A stretch of DNA of 64,000 nt from Shewanella pealeana ATCC 700345 (GCF_000018285.1 NC_009901.1:4835001-4899000); one strand, 5' to 3'; numbered from the stretch's first letter, positions 16,837 through 27,299 are shown. The notes: generated by a model from the sequence alone, not told the origin. A program made the numbers and translations.

Positions 16837-17176
16837 TGGTTTGCTCCTCTTTTACAGCCGGCTCATTCACTATCGCTTGCGGCTCTTTCTCGCGCCATAC
16901 ATCTCGTATTTGCCGCAGCGCCTTCTCGCCATCGACGAAGGCAACTATAACCGCAATGACCCATACCCAATGCCAAATAAAGCCGATCCAGGTGAGCGCG
17001 GTAATCAGCCCTATCTGATGATGCTGATCCTTGTGGGCCTTATTAATCGGCATCTCATGAACTTTCCAAAAACCATATGCAGCCGCAGCCACTGTTAGCA
17101 CCATTACCACCGCAGCTACGCCATGCAGAGCGGTATCAACCCCTGAATCAACGAATGGCATACTGAACAAACTCAT
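16829..17176 (-). CDS. DUF3302 inner-membrane protein (YiaW-like)
   Basis: A 115-residue protein with two membrane segments (VAAVVMVLTVAAAAYGFW and ITALTWIGFIWHWVWVIAVIVAFV) and a charged C-terminal tail. DUF3302 proteins pair with HlyD-like YiaV proteins; their role is unknown. The start is set at MSLFSMPFVD (17176) because GAGG lies 9 bp upstream and the 20 residues encoded from an earlier ATG (17236) are basic and unlike the family. It overlaps the following adaptor gene by 8 bp. Confidence 0.8.
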   Translation of the reverse strand: MSLFSMPFVDSGVDTALHGVAAVVMVLTVAAAAYGFWKVHEMPINKAHKDQHHQIGLITALTWIGFIWHWVWVIAVIVAFVDGEKALRQIRDVWREKEPQAIVNEPAVKEEQTNA

Positions 17177-17313
17177 AGAGAAAAACCTCAGAAAAGTGTT
17201 TTGGCTGCGTAGTTTGCCTTTTCTTTTCATCGCCACAAGATGAAATACACTTATGTATCAATTATCACGCCTTTATGATTCAATTAGGTCACTTTAAGGT
17301 TAGGATATTCACT

Positions 17314-18342
17314 ATGCTGCTCAACACCGCTTTTATTCGCTCTTGCTATATCTCTCCGGTATTAGAGGGAGTAGAGGCGCATTATGGCGTGACTTCTGAT
17401 GACCTAGGCATTCCTAAGCTGGTACTCCAAGATAGGATGACGCTGATCCCTTTTACAGAGGTGTCAAAGTGGTTTGAACAGATTGAGCGGATAACTGGCG
17501 AAACTGATTTTATGGTCAAGATCCAGAGTTACCTGACTCTAGATGGGCTTGAAATCCCTGGGAATTGGTTCTTAAGTGCCCCCGATCTAGCAATGTCATT
17601 TAGGCGGATCAATCATGGGATCTGCAGCTTTCAATCTGGCGCTAGCTATTACGCTCAACAGTCGGGAAAAATCTTAAAGTGGTGCTACTGCAATGATTTT
17701 GTAAAGGGAAAGCCACGTTCTCATGATTCCCTAAGAGTGGCTTTTACCCTATTTAACGCTATTAAAAACTACGTTGGCGATAGCTACAGCCTACGTAAAG
17801 TCAGACTCAGCGGTCCACCCGTTCAACAGAAGCAAACAGAAGAACTCTTCGATTGCCCAGTGTCCTGGAATGCGCCACAAACTGAGCTGTGGCTCGGTAT
17901 CGACAGCCTGCTTATGTCCACCGACGATTACAGTTACATCCCAGAGCCCCTGACCGCATCGATTCCGCTGTCTCAACTAGAAAAGTATCTGAATATGCCG
18001 CAACCAACAGATCAGCCAAAAGTTTTGTATGAGATGGTGAATTACTCACGCTATTACGGTTTACCCAGCGTAGATTCGGTGGCTGCGCTGTTTGGGATCT
18101 CTCGCCAACAGCTGCAGCGGCGACTGCAGAAACTCGGGTTCACCTTTACCTATCTATCAGGCTATATTCTGTGTAATCAGGCAATTAAATATATGTTGGA
18201 GGGGATGAATGTGGCTGAGATTGCGACACGTTTAGGCTATGCCAATTCACATAGCTTTAGTCGCTCATTCACCCGGTTTCGTCGTCAAACACCGACTCAA
18301 TATTTGCATAAGCTAAATCTAAATAGCAAAAAGCCTCTTTAA
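17314..18342 (+). CDS. AraC-family transcriptional regulator
   Basis: A 342-residue regulator with an N-terminal ligand-sensing domain of the long (OruR/ArgR-like 'arabinose-binding') type and a C-terminal AraC double helix-turn-helix at about 245-340 (VAALFGISRQQLQRRLQKLGF ... VAEIATRLGYANSHSFSRSFTRF). It is divergent from the DUF3302/YiaV-like pair, a classic arrangement for control of that operon. The ATG at 17314 has AGGA 8 bp upstream; an in-frame ATG at 17275 is an alternative. Confidence 0.88.
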   Translation: MLLNTAFIRSCYISPVLEGVEAHYGVTSDDLGIPKLVLQDRMTLIPFTEVSKWFEQIERITGETDFMVKIQSYLTLDGLEIPGNWFLSAPDLAMSFRRINHGICSFQSGASYYAQQSGKILKWCYCNDFVKGKPRSHDSLRVAFTLFNAIKNYVGDSYSLRKVRLSGPPVQQKQTEELFDCPVSWNAPQTELWLGIDSLLMSTDDYSYIPEPLTASIPLSQLEKYLNMPQPTDQPKVLYEMVNYSRYYGLPSVDSVAALFGISRQQLQRRLQKLGFTFTYLSGYILCNQAIKYMLEGMNVAEIATRLGYANSHSFSRSFTRFRRQTPTQYLHKLNLNSKKPL

Positions 18343-18379
18343 AAGAGGCTTTAGTTTTTGATTGGCCCGCAGCTAACGA

Positions 18380-19636
18380 CTAACCGTATAGCGGCAGCAT
18401 ATCCGCCATTGCCAATAAGTGACATGCAGCAGTAATCACACCAAACAGGATCACTATGGCGATCACCGCGTTGCCACCAGGTACTTTATAGCTGGTACTA
18501 TCTGGATACATAGCCCTGACCTTATAAGCCATCATTGCCGGAACAATTGCTGCCCAGATAGTGGCTGCCAGCGCCGCAAAACCAATAGCTATGAGGAAGC
18601 CATTTGGAAATAATAGGCCAAGTAATGTTGGAGGTAAGAAGGTCACCGCTGCAGTCTTTAGTCGACCCGAGCGCGACTCATCAAATCCAAATAGATCCGC
18701 CAGATAATCAAATAGACCTAAAGTCACTCCCAAGAAAGATGAGGCTACGGCGAGGTTAGCAAACAGAGTAAGCATAGTCGTTAACCAATCACTGGTTATC
18801 ACGCCTGACAGAGCGTTCACTAGCACGCCCATATTGCCGCCCTGCTCTATGATACCAATAAAACCAGTTCTAGAGATATTACCCATGGTTGCAACAAGCC
18901 AGCAGACATAGATAACCAATGCGATACCAGTACCAATCACTATCGCCTTGATAATGGTGCGGTGATCTTTACCGTAATATTTAACTAGGCTGGGCACATT
19001 GCCATGATAGCCAAAGCTCACTAGACCAAAAGGCAGCGCCGCTAGCATATAAGGCAGATACTTGTTTTCACCATCAGGGCTCAACAGCTTCACCGACTCG
19101 ACGTCGAGTAACAGATTACCCACAGCGAGGAAGAAGGTAATAATCATACCACCCAGCATCACAGTGGTAATTCTATCGACCGCCTTAGTACTGATTATGA
19201 CGATAGTTGCTAGCACACCAGCGAATACCAATCCGGCAACGCTTTGAGGCAGGTTAATCCCGAAGCCTTCAAGGCTATGATTTACGATTGAACCACCACC
19301 ACTGATATAGGCATAGGTCAAAATATACAGAACAAACGCAATCGATAGGCCATTTACGATACGCCAGAACTGGCCTAGAGTGGCTTTGGTTAAGGTGTCG
19401 AAGCTCGCTCCAGGCTCGAAGTGCAGGTTAGTTTCAAGCAGCATTAGGCCCGACACCAACATACAAAGCCACACAACAGCCATCATCAATAGCGAGTAAC
19501 CGAACCACATTCCAGCGCCTACAACAGGCAGAGAAAACATGCCTGCGCCGACAGCTGTGCCCGCAATAATCATGGCCCCACCTAACAGCGACTTACCTGC
19601 AACCTTGTTCTTGGCTGCATTCATATGATTTGCCAT
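18380..19636 (-). CDS. mtr: Mtr/TyrP-type aromatic amino acid permease (likely tryptophan)
   Basis: An HAAAP-family, 11-TM symporter importing aromatic amino acids. The 418-aa protein follows E. coli Mtr as I remember it over its whole length: GGAMIIAGTAVGAGMFSLPVV, NGLSIAFVLYILTYAYIS, FGYHGNVPSLVKYYGKD, ASSFLGVTLGLFDYLADLFGF and LFPNGFLIAIGFAALAATIWAA. Substrate choice between Trp and Tyr is inferred from that resemblance. Its ATG shares one base with the plsB stop (TAATG), so translation is probably coupled; a second in-frame ATG lies four codons in. Confidence 0.88.
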   Translation of the reverse strand: MANHMNAAKNKVAGKSLLGGAMIIAGTAVGAGMFSLPVVGAGMWFGYSLLMMAVVWLCMLVSGLMLLETNLHFEPGASFDTLTKATLGQFWRIVNGLSIAFVLYILTYAYISGGGSIVNHSLEGFGINLPQSVAGLVFAGVLATIVIISTKAVDRITTVMLGGMIITFFLAVGNLLLDVESVKLLSPDGENKYLPYMLAALPFGLVSFGYHGNVPSLVKYYGKDHRTIIKAIVIGTGIALVIYVCWLVATMGNISRTGFIGIIEQGGNMGVLVNALSGVITSDWLTTMLTLFANLAVASSFLGVTLGLFDYLADLFGFDESRSGRLKTAAVTFLPPTLLGLLFPNGFLIAIGFAALAATIWAAIVPAMMAYKVRAMYPDSTSYKVPGGNAVIAIVILFGVITAACHLLAMADMLPLYG

Positions 19637-22059
19637 TAAGTATTCTGCTCCGCATGCACACTATCTACAATCGTTTGCCTTACGGACGAGCGTAACAGTA
19701 GATTCGCTCTCTCTTTAATACGTTTGATATCGCTGCACCCTTGATTATCAGCTAGGTAACCTAGCTCTTTTAATTTGACACTCAGCGTAGCGTATAGCTT
19801 CTTGTCATAAAACTCTGGTGCAGTAATACCGTGAAGTGCGCCTAATCTTTGTGCCAAGCGATGACTGTCTTTTTCAAGCTCTGAACGCTCCATATTTGGC
19901 TTAACTTCAAGCAAGTTAAACAAGATAGCGTAACGCTGCATGGTTTCACTGATAGTGCCAGAAAGCAGTAGCAATTGATTAATCTTGCTCTCCACAACTT
20001 CGAAGTGCTCTGCTTCAACCACAAGACCTTGAGCAACAAAGATGTCGAGGATCTGGCTTGCGTATTGAGCAGGGTCATCAATACCCATAAACAATTCGGC
20101 TTCAAGCAATGGATAGAAGTCATTCACAACACAGATAACATCTTCACGGCTGCAATTTTCTTTACGCAGCAAACATGCCGCAATCAAAGATGGCAACACC
20201 ATAAGGTGGATGATGTTATTACGATAGTAAGTCATGGTGATCGCGATGCTTTGATCAATCGAAATGATATCGCCTAGGGGATCGCTTTCAATCTGCAACT
20301 TTTTAAGCTCTAAACCTTGAGAAACCAAGTCATGCCCCGTACCTTCTGGCACAGACGTATACTCGGTATATGGCTGCTCTTTTAATATGGTTAGATACAA
20401 GTCTAACTGCTTCTCTAGTTGAGAACGCTCAAGCGCATTTTGCTCAGAAGCGAGTAACACCATACTAGTTAAGGTCACAGAGCTCACCGCCGCCGCATCG
20501 TTGATGTTAGTCATCACACGATTAGCCAATGTGTTCACCACAGGCGTTAACCAGCTAGGCTTTTGGTCTGGGTCTTTAGCTATATCTTCACGCCAGCTAG
20601 GAGCCTGCTCGTTCAAGAAGTTATGCAAGGTGATCGGCTCACCGAAGTTAACGTAACCTTGGCCAAAGTTGCCTAGCTTACGAATGGCGCCAAATACCTG
20701 CCAAACTGACTCTTTCTTTTTCTTCTTTCCGCTCAACTCTTTATGGTAAGTCGCCACTTCCATTACATGGTCATAGCCTAAATACACTGGCACTAGCGTC
20801 ACTGGGCGTTCAACACCACGCAGCACACTGTTTAGGGTCATAGCGAGCATTCCCGTTTTCGGCGCCAGCAGACGACCTGTACGCGAACGGCCACCTTCTG
20901 TGAAGTACTCTACAGAATAGCCTTTGGTAAATAGCTGATCTAAATATTCACGGAACACGGCAGTGTAAAGCTTGTTGCCACCAAAACTACGACGAATAAA
21001 GAAAGCACCACCACGGCGGAACGCAGGACCCGCAGGCCAGAAATTAAGGTTAATACCCGCTGCGATATGCGGCGGTACCATACCTTGATAATAAAGAATA
21101 TAAGACAGTAGCAGGTAGTCCATATGACTACGATGACACGGCACATAGACAATCTCATGTCCGTCGTGGTGCAGCTGTCTTACCTGCTCGGCACCTTTAA
21201 TGTTGATGCCTTTATAAAGCTTGTTCCACAACCACGTTAGAAAACGCTCTGCGATACGCACTAGGCTATCGGAGTAATCTGCAGCCACTTCATCAAGGTA
21301 CTCCATCGCTTTAGCGCGAGCTTCGGCCTCGGTGATCTTCTTGCTTGCCGCTTCCTCTTTAATCGCCTTGGTAATCGAATCTGATTTAAGTAAAGCGTGG
21401 AACAGTGCCTGACGCTTAGGCAGCTGAGGCCCAGTCATCACTTTACGTTGGCGCTGAAAGTGCACTCTTGCGACACGAGCAAGCTTCTGTGCAATACGCT
21501 TATCAGTGCCGTGCTCATCAGCCATATAACGCAGTGAAACGGCATTAGAAAACTGCACGAAATTATGTCGACCCAAGAACAAGATCATGAGGCACTTGCG
21601 TAACCAAGTTGGGTTTTGGCGCTCGAGTACCGCTGCGCGCATAGTGTCGTCTTCTTTACCAGGGGTACGACCCCAATAAAGGCTCACCGGCACCAATTGA
21701 ATGTCTAATTCGCGATTTTGTTTATGTACGCTAAGGAGTCTCTTGAAGCAATCTATGTACTGCTCACCACCTTCTCGCTGGCCGAAGAGAGGCTTACTCC
21801 CTTCTAGGCAGACCACTCGTGGTGCCTTAACCCCATTGACCTCCAGCTCCTCGTAAGGGCTTGGTAAACCAAGTTTCGCCGTCATTTCGCTAAGCGCAGC
21901 GATGTCACTGACAGATTCAGTCTTCATGACATAAGCGAGTGGTTTACTCGGATCTAAGTTGAGATCGTCGAATGGGTCGTGAGGCACAACGACAGTGTGA
22001 ACTAATTGACGCTGTAACCAGCGTAAAGATTTGAACCAAAGAGAGTCTTGTTTGGACAT
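19636..22059 (-). CDS. plsB: Glycerol-3-phosphate 1-O-acyltransferase PlsB
   Basis: PlsB acylates sn-glycerol 3-phosphate at position 1, the first step of membrane phospholipid synthesis, at the inner membrane. The 807-aa length equals that of E. coli PlsB. Acyltransferase block I HRSHMD (H309, D314) supplies the catalytic HX4D motif; block III is in [14 protein letters not shown] and block IV in [11 protein letters not shown]. It is divergent from lexA, as in several Shewanella, and is followed by the mtr-like gene with a one-base overlap. Confidence 0.97.
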   Translation of the reverse strand: MSKQDSLWFKSLRWLQRQLVHTVVVPHDPFDDLNLDPSKPLAYVMKTESVSDIAALSEMTAKLGLPSPYEELEVNGVKAPRVVCLEGSKPLFGQREGGEQYIDCFKRLLSVHKQNRELDIQLVPVSLYWGRTPGKEDDTMRAAVLERQNPTWLRKCLMILFLGRHNFVQFSNAVSLRYMADEHGTDKRIAQKLARVARVHFQRQRKVMTGPQLPKRQALFHALLKSDSITKAIKEEAASKKITEAEARAKAMEYLDEVAADYSDSLVRIAERFLTWLWNKLYKGINIKGAEQVRQLHHDGHEIVYVPCHRSHMDYLLLSYILYYQGMVPPHIAAGINLNFWPAGPAFRRGGAFFIRRSFGGNKLYTAVFREYLDQLFTKGYSVEYFTEGGRSRTGRLLAPKTGMLAMTLNSVLRGVERPVTLVPVYLGYDHVMEVATYHKELSGKKKKKESVWQVFGAIRKLGNFGQGYVNFGEPITLHNFLNEQAPSWREDIAKDPDQKPSWLTPVVNTLANRVMTNINDAAAVSSVTLTSMVLLASEQNALERSQLEKQLDLYLTILKEQPYTEYTSVPEGTGHDLVSQGLELKKLQIESDPLGDIISIDQSIAITMTYYRNNIIHLMVLPSLIAACLLRKENCSREDVICVVNDFYPLLEAELFMGIDDPAQYASQILDIFVAQGLVVEAEHFEVVESKINQLLLLSGTISETMQRYAILFNLLEVKPNMERSELEKDSHRLAQRLGALHGITAPEFYDKKLYATLSVKLKELGYLADNQGCSDIKRIKERANLLLRSSVRQTIVDSVHAEQNT

Positions 22060-22424
22060 GATTTATTTGCAATGTTAGTCGCTTCTAATAAGGCGCTAGA
22101 ATAGCAGATATTGAAATAGTTTGCGCAATTCTCTTCTTACCGTACCGAATCCGGTTTGTACATTTATAGAACAATGACTTAGCTTAAAATTTAATAACTT
22201 AAGCCAATACACAATGATTAAATCGTGTTCATTTCAAATTCATTATCACTTTCAGTCACCCACCTTAATAAGCCGTTGGTATTAGATAAGACAAGATTAC
22301 CGATGAATCGCAGATTTAAACCCTTTGCAACGAGTTTCATCTCGCTGGATTTATTTCATTTGAAACCGGATCCCACACAGCGAAAAAAAGTTATAACTGG
22401 TTATTACTTGCACTCACTAAATTA
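22060..22424. promoter_or_regulatory. plsB-lexA divergent intergenic region
   Basis: About 365 bp of AT-rich sequence before the SOS boxes. It must contain the plsB promoter, but I cannot pick it out with confidence. No gene or repeat is evident; a 70-codon frame starting at 22225 lacks a ribosome-binding site. Confidence 0.4.
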
Positions 22425-22440
22425 CTGTATATACTAACAG
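22425..22440 (+). promoter_or_regulatory. LexA (SOS) box 1
   Basis: CTGTATATACTAACAG fits the CTGT-N8-ACAG consensus exactly. It lies 28 bp upstream of the lexA ATG. Confidence 0.93.
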
Positions 22441-22443
22441 GTA

Positions 22444-22459
22444 CTGTATAGAAAGACAG
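22444..22459 (+). promoter_or_regulatory. LexA (SOS) box 2
   Basis: CTGTATAGAAAGACAG also fits CTGT-N8-ACAG and starts 19 bp after box 1. Paired boxes ahead of lexA, as in E. coli, indicate tight autoregulation of lexA-sulA. Confidence 0.92.
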
Positions 22460-22467
22460 GGTTAATA

Positions 22468-23088
22468 ATGAGACCACTTACACCACGCCAAGCAGAAATT
22501 TTAGAGCTAATTAAACGCAATATTGCAGATACTGGTATGCCACCAACCCGCGCCGAGATCGCAAGGCGTTTAGGGTTTAAGTCTGCCAATGCTGCCGAAG
22601 AGCATCTAAAAGCATTAGCCAAGAAAGGCTGTATCGAAATTATGCCGGGCACGTCTCGTGGCATTAAGTTAACCCAAGAAAGTACTGAAGAGCCAGATTT
22701 AGGCTTACCACTCATCGGCCAAGTTGCCGCAGGTGAACCAATCTTAGCCCAAGAGCATGTTGAGCAGCATTATAAAGTCGACCCAGCTATGTTCCGCCCA
22801 TCGGCTGATTTTCTACTGAGAGTCCGTGGTGACAGTATGAAGAATATCGGTATTCTCGAAGGTGATCTGTTAGCAGTACATAAAATAGAACAGGCTCGTA
22901 ATGGTCAAATCGTTGTCGCTCGCGTCGAAGACGATGTCACCGTTAAGCGTTTCGAGAAGAAAGGCAACAAAGTTTTCTTACATGCAGAAAACGAAGACTA
23001 CTCACCAATTGAGGTGGATCTAGCAAACCAAAGCTTAAGTATTGAAGGTTTAGCCGTTGGTGTGATCCGCAATGGAGACTGGCAATGA
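22468..23088 (+). CDS. lexA: LexA, SOS-response repressor
   Basis: LexA represses SOS genes and cleaves itself when RecA filaments form after DNA damage. The 206-aa protein has a winged helix-turn-helix ([25 protein letters not shown]), the Ala88-Gly89 cleavage site in QVAAGEP, and the Ser123/Lys160 catalytic dyad (RGDSMKN; VTVKRF). Two SOS boxes lie immediately upstream. The downstream sulA start overlaps its stop by 4 bp (ATGA). Confidence 0.98.
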   Translation: MRPLTPRQAEILELIKRNIADTGMPPTRAEIARRLGFKSANAAEEHLKALAKKGCIEIMPGTSRGIKLTQESTEEPDLGLPLIGQVAAGEPILAQEHVEQHYKVDPAMFRPSADFLLRVRGDSMKNIGILEGDLLAVHKIEQARNGQIVVARVEDDVTVKRFEKKGNKVFLHAENEDYSPIEVDLANQSLSIEGLAVGVIRNGDWQ

Positions 23089-23633
23089 ACAAACTATTAG
23101 GAGTTAGCCCACGTCACCCGGGGCTTTGGCAAGACAGACCGTCTACGAGCATGAGTGCAAACTCGGGCAATGAGATCACTAGCATGGTGACGAAGACTCA
23201 AGGCCGCGATGAGCTCACTCAGATTAGTGCTCAACTTTCACAGCTAAGCCAACAAGGCCGCTGGATTGTACTGATAAGCCCTCCTAATATTGGTTATAAA
23301 CAGATGTTAGCGGCGGCAGGCGTTAGAATGGACCGGATTTTACTGGTCCACGCTAAAGACGAGGTTGAAACACTTTGGGCAATGGAAAAAGCATTGACCA
23401 GTGGCACCTCAAGCGCAGTAATCACCTGGACTAATTCGTTAGATGCTCGCGATAGCCGACGCTTACAGATTGTTGCTAAAAGCGCACGCGCTGTAGGCAT
23501 GATTATCGAAAATGCCATTGAAAGCGCCGATGCAAACTCTACTGAAGTTAACAATAGCCATTTACTCGATAGTTCAGTAAGCGCTCAGGATTGTAGTTTT
23601 GTACAAGCGTCATTATTTGGCGCCATTCATTAA
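23085..23633 (+). CDS. sulA: SulA-like SOS cell-division inhibitor
   Basis: SulA blocks FtsZ polymerisation to delay division during DNA repair. The 182-aa protein has the SulA core ([52 protein letters not shown]...AVITW), related to the RecA-like fold. Co-transcription with lexA is shown by the ATGA overlap and the shared SOS boxes. E. coli places sulA elsewhere under its own box; the lexA-sulA arrangement is known in Shewanella, Pseudomonas and others. Confidence 0.9.
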   Translation: MNKLLGVSPRHPGLWQDRPSTSMSANSGNEITSMVTKTQGRDELTQISAQLSQLSQQGRWIVLISPPNIGYKQMLAAAGVRMDRILLVHAKDEVETLWAMEKALTSGTSSAVITWTNSLDARDSRRLQIVAKSARAVGMIIENAIESADANSTEVNNSHLLDSSVSAQDCSFVQASLFGAIH

Positions 23634-23693
23634 TACACTCAGTTAACCCTCTTTCTAACGACCAAGTTTCAGCTAAAGACTCTTGGTTTTGCT

Positions 23694-23715
23694 AAAGCTC
23701 TCAATCGAGAGCTTT
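23694..23715 (+). terminator. Terminator after lexA-sulA
   Basis: A 9-bp stem AAAGCTCTC / GAGAGCTTT with an AATC loop, followed by further T residues to 23718. Confidence 0.9.
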
Positions 23716-23761
23716 TTTATTGCCAAAAATTTATTTTCATAATAAGCAAATGAATCAAAAA

Positions 23762-23775
23762 GTGATCTTGATCAA
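23762..23775 (+). promoter_or_regulatory. FNR/EtrA-like site 1
   Basis: GTGATCTTGATCAA matches the FNR consensus TTGAT-N4-ATCAA at 9 of 10 fixed positions. An oxygen-sensing FNR homologue (EtrA) or CRP could act here to match oxidase levels to oxygen. Confidence 0.5.
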
Positions 23776-23864
23776 TATTTAAACACCAAGTAGTGTAGGA
23801 AGTGATAACAACGATATTTTGTTATATCCGAACGATTTAGTCGTCGGTCTTTGTTTCTGAACTT

Positions 23865-23878
23865 TAGATCCTGATCAA
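23865..23878 (+). promoter_or_regulatory. FNR/EtrA-like site 2
   Basis: TAGATCCTGATCAA matches TTGAT-N4-ATCAA at 9 of 10 fixed positions, 103 bp downstream of site 1. Confidence 0.45.
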
Positions 23879-24110
23879 GAAACAAAGGCTGAAATCGGCC
23901 TGATATATTTCAGCCGTAAGTGCCTACGTGGTTACACAAACCAGTATTGAATACTGGAATACAATAGTCGCTGTCGTAATAACGACAAGTTTGACAAAAC
24001 CACTCGCGCACTTTGAAGTCATCGTTGCTTTTTTGGGAACTGAAGAGTTTACATAGAGCAGAGACTTACTGTGTGACTCTTCTTTGTCTTGCTGACAGAG
24101 GAGAAGTCTA

Positions 24111-25685
24111 GTGAAGCAATTGTTGTATAGTGTACTGGCGTTGCTATTTACGCCCGTGCTTGTTGCATCAGAAATGCCACTCAATATGACAGAGGGTGTG
24201 ACGGATATCAGTAACAGGGTTTATAACCTGCACATGATTATTCTCTACATCTGCTGCGCTATTGGCATCTTAGTATTTGGCGTAATGATTTATGCCATGA
24301 TCAACCACCGCAAATCAAAAGGCGCAGTTGCCGCCAACTTTCATGAAAGTACTAAAGTCGAGATCCTGTGGACTATTGTACCTTTTATCATCTTGATACT
24401 TATGGCCATTCCCGCAACCAAAACATTGATTGCCATGGAAGACCCCAGTAATGCCGACCTAACGGTCAAGATCACTGGCTCACAGTGGAAATGGCATTAC
24501 AGTTATTTCGATCAAGACATTGAGTTCTTCAGCCTATTATCGACACCGCGTGAACAGATAGATGGCGATGCAACCAAAGGCGAAAACTACCTGTTAGAGG
24601 TAGATAAGCCCTTGGTTTTACCTATCAATCGCAAGGTACGTTTCTTAATGACCTCAGAAGATGTTATCCACTCCTGGTGGGTGCCCGCTTTTGCTGTGAA
24701 AAAAGATGCCAATCCGGGATTTATTAATGAGGCGTGGACCCGCATCGACAAGCCCGGCACATACCGAGGTCAATGCGCAGAGCTCTGCGGTAAAGACCAC
24801 GGCTTTATGCCGATTGTAGTGGAAGCACTATCGGAAGAGGATTTCGATGCCTGGCTAATCACTCAGCAACAACACGCGCAAAATGCTGAAGCGGCAGCTA
24901 AGACTGCTTTATCGCAAACCTTGACCATGGAAGAGTTAATGGCTCAAGGTGAGCAAGTCTACCTAGCAAGGTGTGCAGCTTGTCACCAACCTAACGGGGC
25001 AGGCCTTCCAGGTGTATTCCCATCCCTTATTGGCAGCCCGATAATTAAAGGAGCGGTAGCCAGCCATGTAGATATTGTTGTAAACGGTAAACCCGGCACC
25101 GCAATGCAAGCGTTTGCAAAACAGCTAACGGCCACAGAAATCGCTGCCGTGGTGACCTTCGAGCGGAATGCTTGGGGTAATGATTCTGGCGATATGATCC
25201 AAGCTTCGGATATCGACTCGGGGAGTTCAACGCCTGCGGCATCTGATGACTCAGACACAGCAATTGCCACCACATTACCGGCAACGTTACCTGAAACCCA
25301 GCAAGCAGACATACCGGCAACCGAGACTGTCGTAGAAGTGACTGAAGATGTTAAAGCCGTTGTTTTAGATGACTTAACTATGGATGAATTGATGACCATG
25401 GGTGAGAAGGTCTATATGACTAGCTGTATTGCTTGTCACCAAGCCACTGGCGCTGGCTTACCACCAGCTTTCCCGTCATTGGTTGCGAGCCCGATTATCA
25501 AAGGACCTGTTTCAGACCACCTTGAGATGGTCATTAATGGTAAGCCTGGCACGGCGATGCAAGCGTTTGGTCAACAGCTCACTCCTCAAGAAATTGCCGC
25601 GGTCATTACTTTTGAACGCAACGCATGGGGTAATGACTCAGGAGATGCTGTGCAAGCTTCTGATGTTGATGGTCACGGAAAGTAG
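24111..25685 (+). CDS. ctaC: Cytochrome c oxidase subunit II with two fused cytochrome c domains
   Basis: Subunit II takes electrons from cytochrome c at the CuA centre. This 524-aa form has a signal peptide, two TM helices (about 38-60 and 82-102), the cupredoxin domain with CuA ligands (DVIHSWWVP; QCAELCGKDHGFMP), then two class I cytochrome c domains with CAACH (288-292) and CIACH (439-443). Each haem domain is preceded by L(T)MxELMxxGExVYxxxC and followed by GLPxxFPSLxxSPIIKG, so they are internal duplicates. This is a caa3-type enzyme with two built-in haems. The start is GTG with AGAGGAG upstream; it is the first gene of the operon. Confidence 0.95.
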   Translation: MKQLLYSVLALLFTPVLVASEMPLNMTEGVTDISNRVYNLHMIILYICCAIGILVFGVMIYAMINHRKSKGAVAANFHESTKVEILWTIVPFIILILMAIPATKTLIAMEDPSNADLTVKITGSQWKWHYSYFDQDIEFFSLLSTPREQIDGDATKGENYLLEVDKPLVLPINRKVRFLMTSEDVIHSWWVPAFAVKKDANPGFINEAWTRIDKPGTYRGQCAELCGKDHGFMPIVVEALSEEDFDAWLITQQQHAQNAEAAAKTALSQTLTMEELMAQGEQVYLARCAACHQPNGAGLPGVFPSLIGSPIIKGAVASHVDIVVNGKPGTAMQAFAKQLTATEIAAVVTFERNAWGNDSGDMIQASDIDSGSSTPAASDDSDTAIATTLPATLPETQQADIPATETVVEVTEDVKAVVLDDLTMDELMTMGEKVYMTSCIACHQATGAGLPPAFPSLVASPIIKGPVSDHLEMVINGKPGTAMQAFGQQLTPQEIAAVITFERNAWGNDSGDAVQASDVDGHGK

Positions 25686-25694
25686 GGGATTAAC

Positions 25695-27299
25695 ATGAGC
25701 ACGATTACACAAGATTCACCAGCCGCTCACGACGATCACCATGATGACCATCATCATGGGGCGCCGAAAGGCATCATGCGCTGGATTTTAACCACCAATC
25801 ACAAAGATATTGGTACGCTTTATTTATGGTTTAGCTTCATCATGTTCCTGACCGGTGGCGCCATGGCAATGGTGATCCGTGCAGAACTGTTTCAACCGGG
25901 CCTACAGTTAGTCGAGCCCAACTTTTTTAACCAGATGACCACAGTCCATGGCTTAATCATGGTATTCGGTGCGGTAATGCCGGCCTTTACCGGCTTGGCT
26001 AACTGGTTAATTCCGATGATGATTGGTGCGCCAGATATGGCGCTTCCGCGAATGAATAACTGGAGTTTTTGGATCCTACCTTTTGCATTTTCGATCTTGC
26101 TAAGCTCGCTATTTATGGAAGGAGGCGGGCCTAACTTTGGTTGGACCTTCTACGCGCCGTTATCGACAACCTATAGCCCTGACAGCACCGCATTATTTGT
26201 GTTTGCCGTTCACATAATGGGAATTAGCTCAATCATGGGTGCGATTAACGTGGTTGTCACCATAGTTAATATGCGCGCGCCGGGCATGACTTGGATGAAA
26301 CTACCGCTATTTGTATGGACCTGGTTAATTACTGCATTTTTATTGATTGCCGTGATGCCCGTGCTTGCAGGTGTAGTCACCATGGTGCTGACAGATAAAT
26401 ACTTCGGCACTAGCTTTTTCGATGCCGCTGGCGGCGGCGACCCTGTGATGTTCCAGCATATCTTCTGGTTCTTCGGCCACCCTGAAGTCTACATCATGAT
26501 CTTGCCCTCTTTCGGCATTATCTCAGCGATTGTGCCCGCCTTTAGCCGCAAACGTCTATTTGGTTACTCCTCTATGGTTTATGCCACGGCGAGTATCGCA
26601 ATCTTGTCGTTCTTGGTTTGGGCACACCACATGTTTACCACTGGCATGCCGGTATTTGCCGAGCTCTTCTTTATGTATTGCACCATGTTGATTGCGGTGC
26701 CCACCGGAGTAAAGGTGTTTAACTGGGTAGCGACTATGTGGAGAGGCTCGATCAGCTTCGAGACCCCCATGTTGTTTGCAGTGGCATTTATTATTTTGTT
26801 CACTATCGGCGGCTTCTCAGGTTTGATGCTGGCGATTACTCCCGCGGACTTCCAGTACCATGATACCTACTTCGTAGTGGCGCATTTCCACTATGTGTTA
26901 GTCACCGGAGCCATATTCTCGATAATGGCGGCGGCCTATTACTGGCTACCAAAGTGGACGGGCAACATGTATAGCGAAACATTAGGCCGCTGGCACTTCT
27001 GGTGTTCAGTTATTTCGGTGAACGTATTGTTCTTCCCAATGCATTTTCTTGGGCTTGCGGGTATGCCACGACGGATCCCTGATTATGCGATTCAATTTGC
27101 CGATGTTAACCAGATAGTCTCCATCGGGGGATTTGCTTTTGGTCTGTCGCAGCTGATTTTCTTAGCCGTGGTGATTAAATGTATTCGCGGTGGTGAGAAA
27201 GCGCCAGCTAAACCGTGGGAAGGAGCCGAAGGTCTAGAATGGACAATACCAAGCCCCGCTCCCTATCACTCGTTTACTACGCCACCAGAGGTGAAGTAA
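25695..27299 (+). CDS. ctaD: Cytochrome c oxidase subunit I
   Basis: The catalytic subunit holds low-spin haem a and the haem a3-CuB centre and pumps protons across the inner membrane. The 534-aa, 12-TM protein shows HGLIMVFGAVMPAF (haem a ligand), WFFGHPEVYIMILP (CuB His and the His-Tyr crosslink), WAHHMFTTG (CuB His pair) and VVAHFHYVLVTGA (haem ligands). The N-terminus has a His/Asp-rich stretch (HDDHHDDHHHG) that may bind metal. It begins 9 bp after ctaC. Confidence 0.97.
   Translation: MSTITQDSPAAHDDHHDDHHHGAPKGIMRWILTTNHKDIGTLYLWFSFIMFLTGGAMAMVIRAELFQPGLQLVEPNFFNQMTTVHGLIMVFGAVMPAFTGLANWLIPMMIGAPDMALPRMNNWSFWILPFAFSILLSSLFMEGGGPNFGWTFYAPLSTTYSPDSTALFVFAVHIMGISSIMGAINVVVTIVNMRAPGMTWMKLPLFVWTWLITAFLLIAVMPVLAGVVTMVLTDKYFGTSFFDAAGGGDPVMFQHIFWFFGHPEVYIMILPSFGIISAIVPAFSRKRLFGYSSMVYATASIAILSFLVWAHHMFTTGMPVFAELFFMYCTMLIAVPTGVKVFNWVATMWRGSISFETPMLFAVAFIILFTIGGFSGLMLAITPADFQYHDTYFVVAHFHYVLVTGAIFSIMAAAYYWLPKWTGNMYSETLGRWHFWCSVISVNVLFFPMHFLGLAGMPRRIPDYAIQFADVNQIVSIGGFAFGLSQLIFLAVVIKCIRGGEKAPAKPWEGAEGLEWTIPSPAPYHSFTTPPEVK

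Larger units (their letters stand above)
23719..24110 (+). promoter_or_regulatory. Long leader/promoter region of the cytochrome oxidase operon
   Basis: About 390 bp without a gene. It contains two FNR-type dyads (listed separately) and a strong ribosome-binding site, AGAGGAGAAG, just ahead of the ctaC GTG. The distance from the dyads to the start (about 340 and 240 bp) implies a long 5' leader or a distant promoter. Confidence 0.5.
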
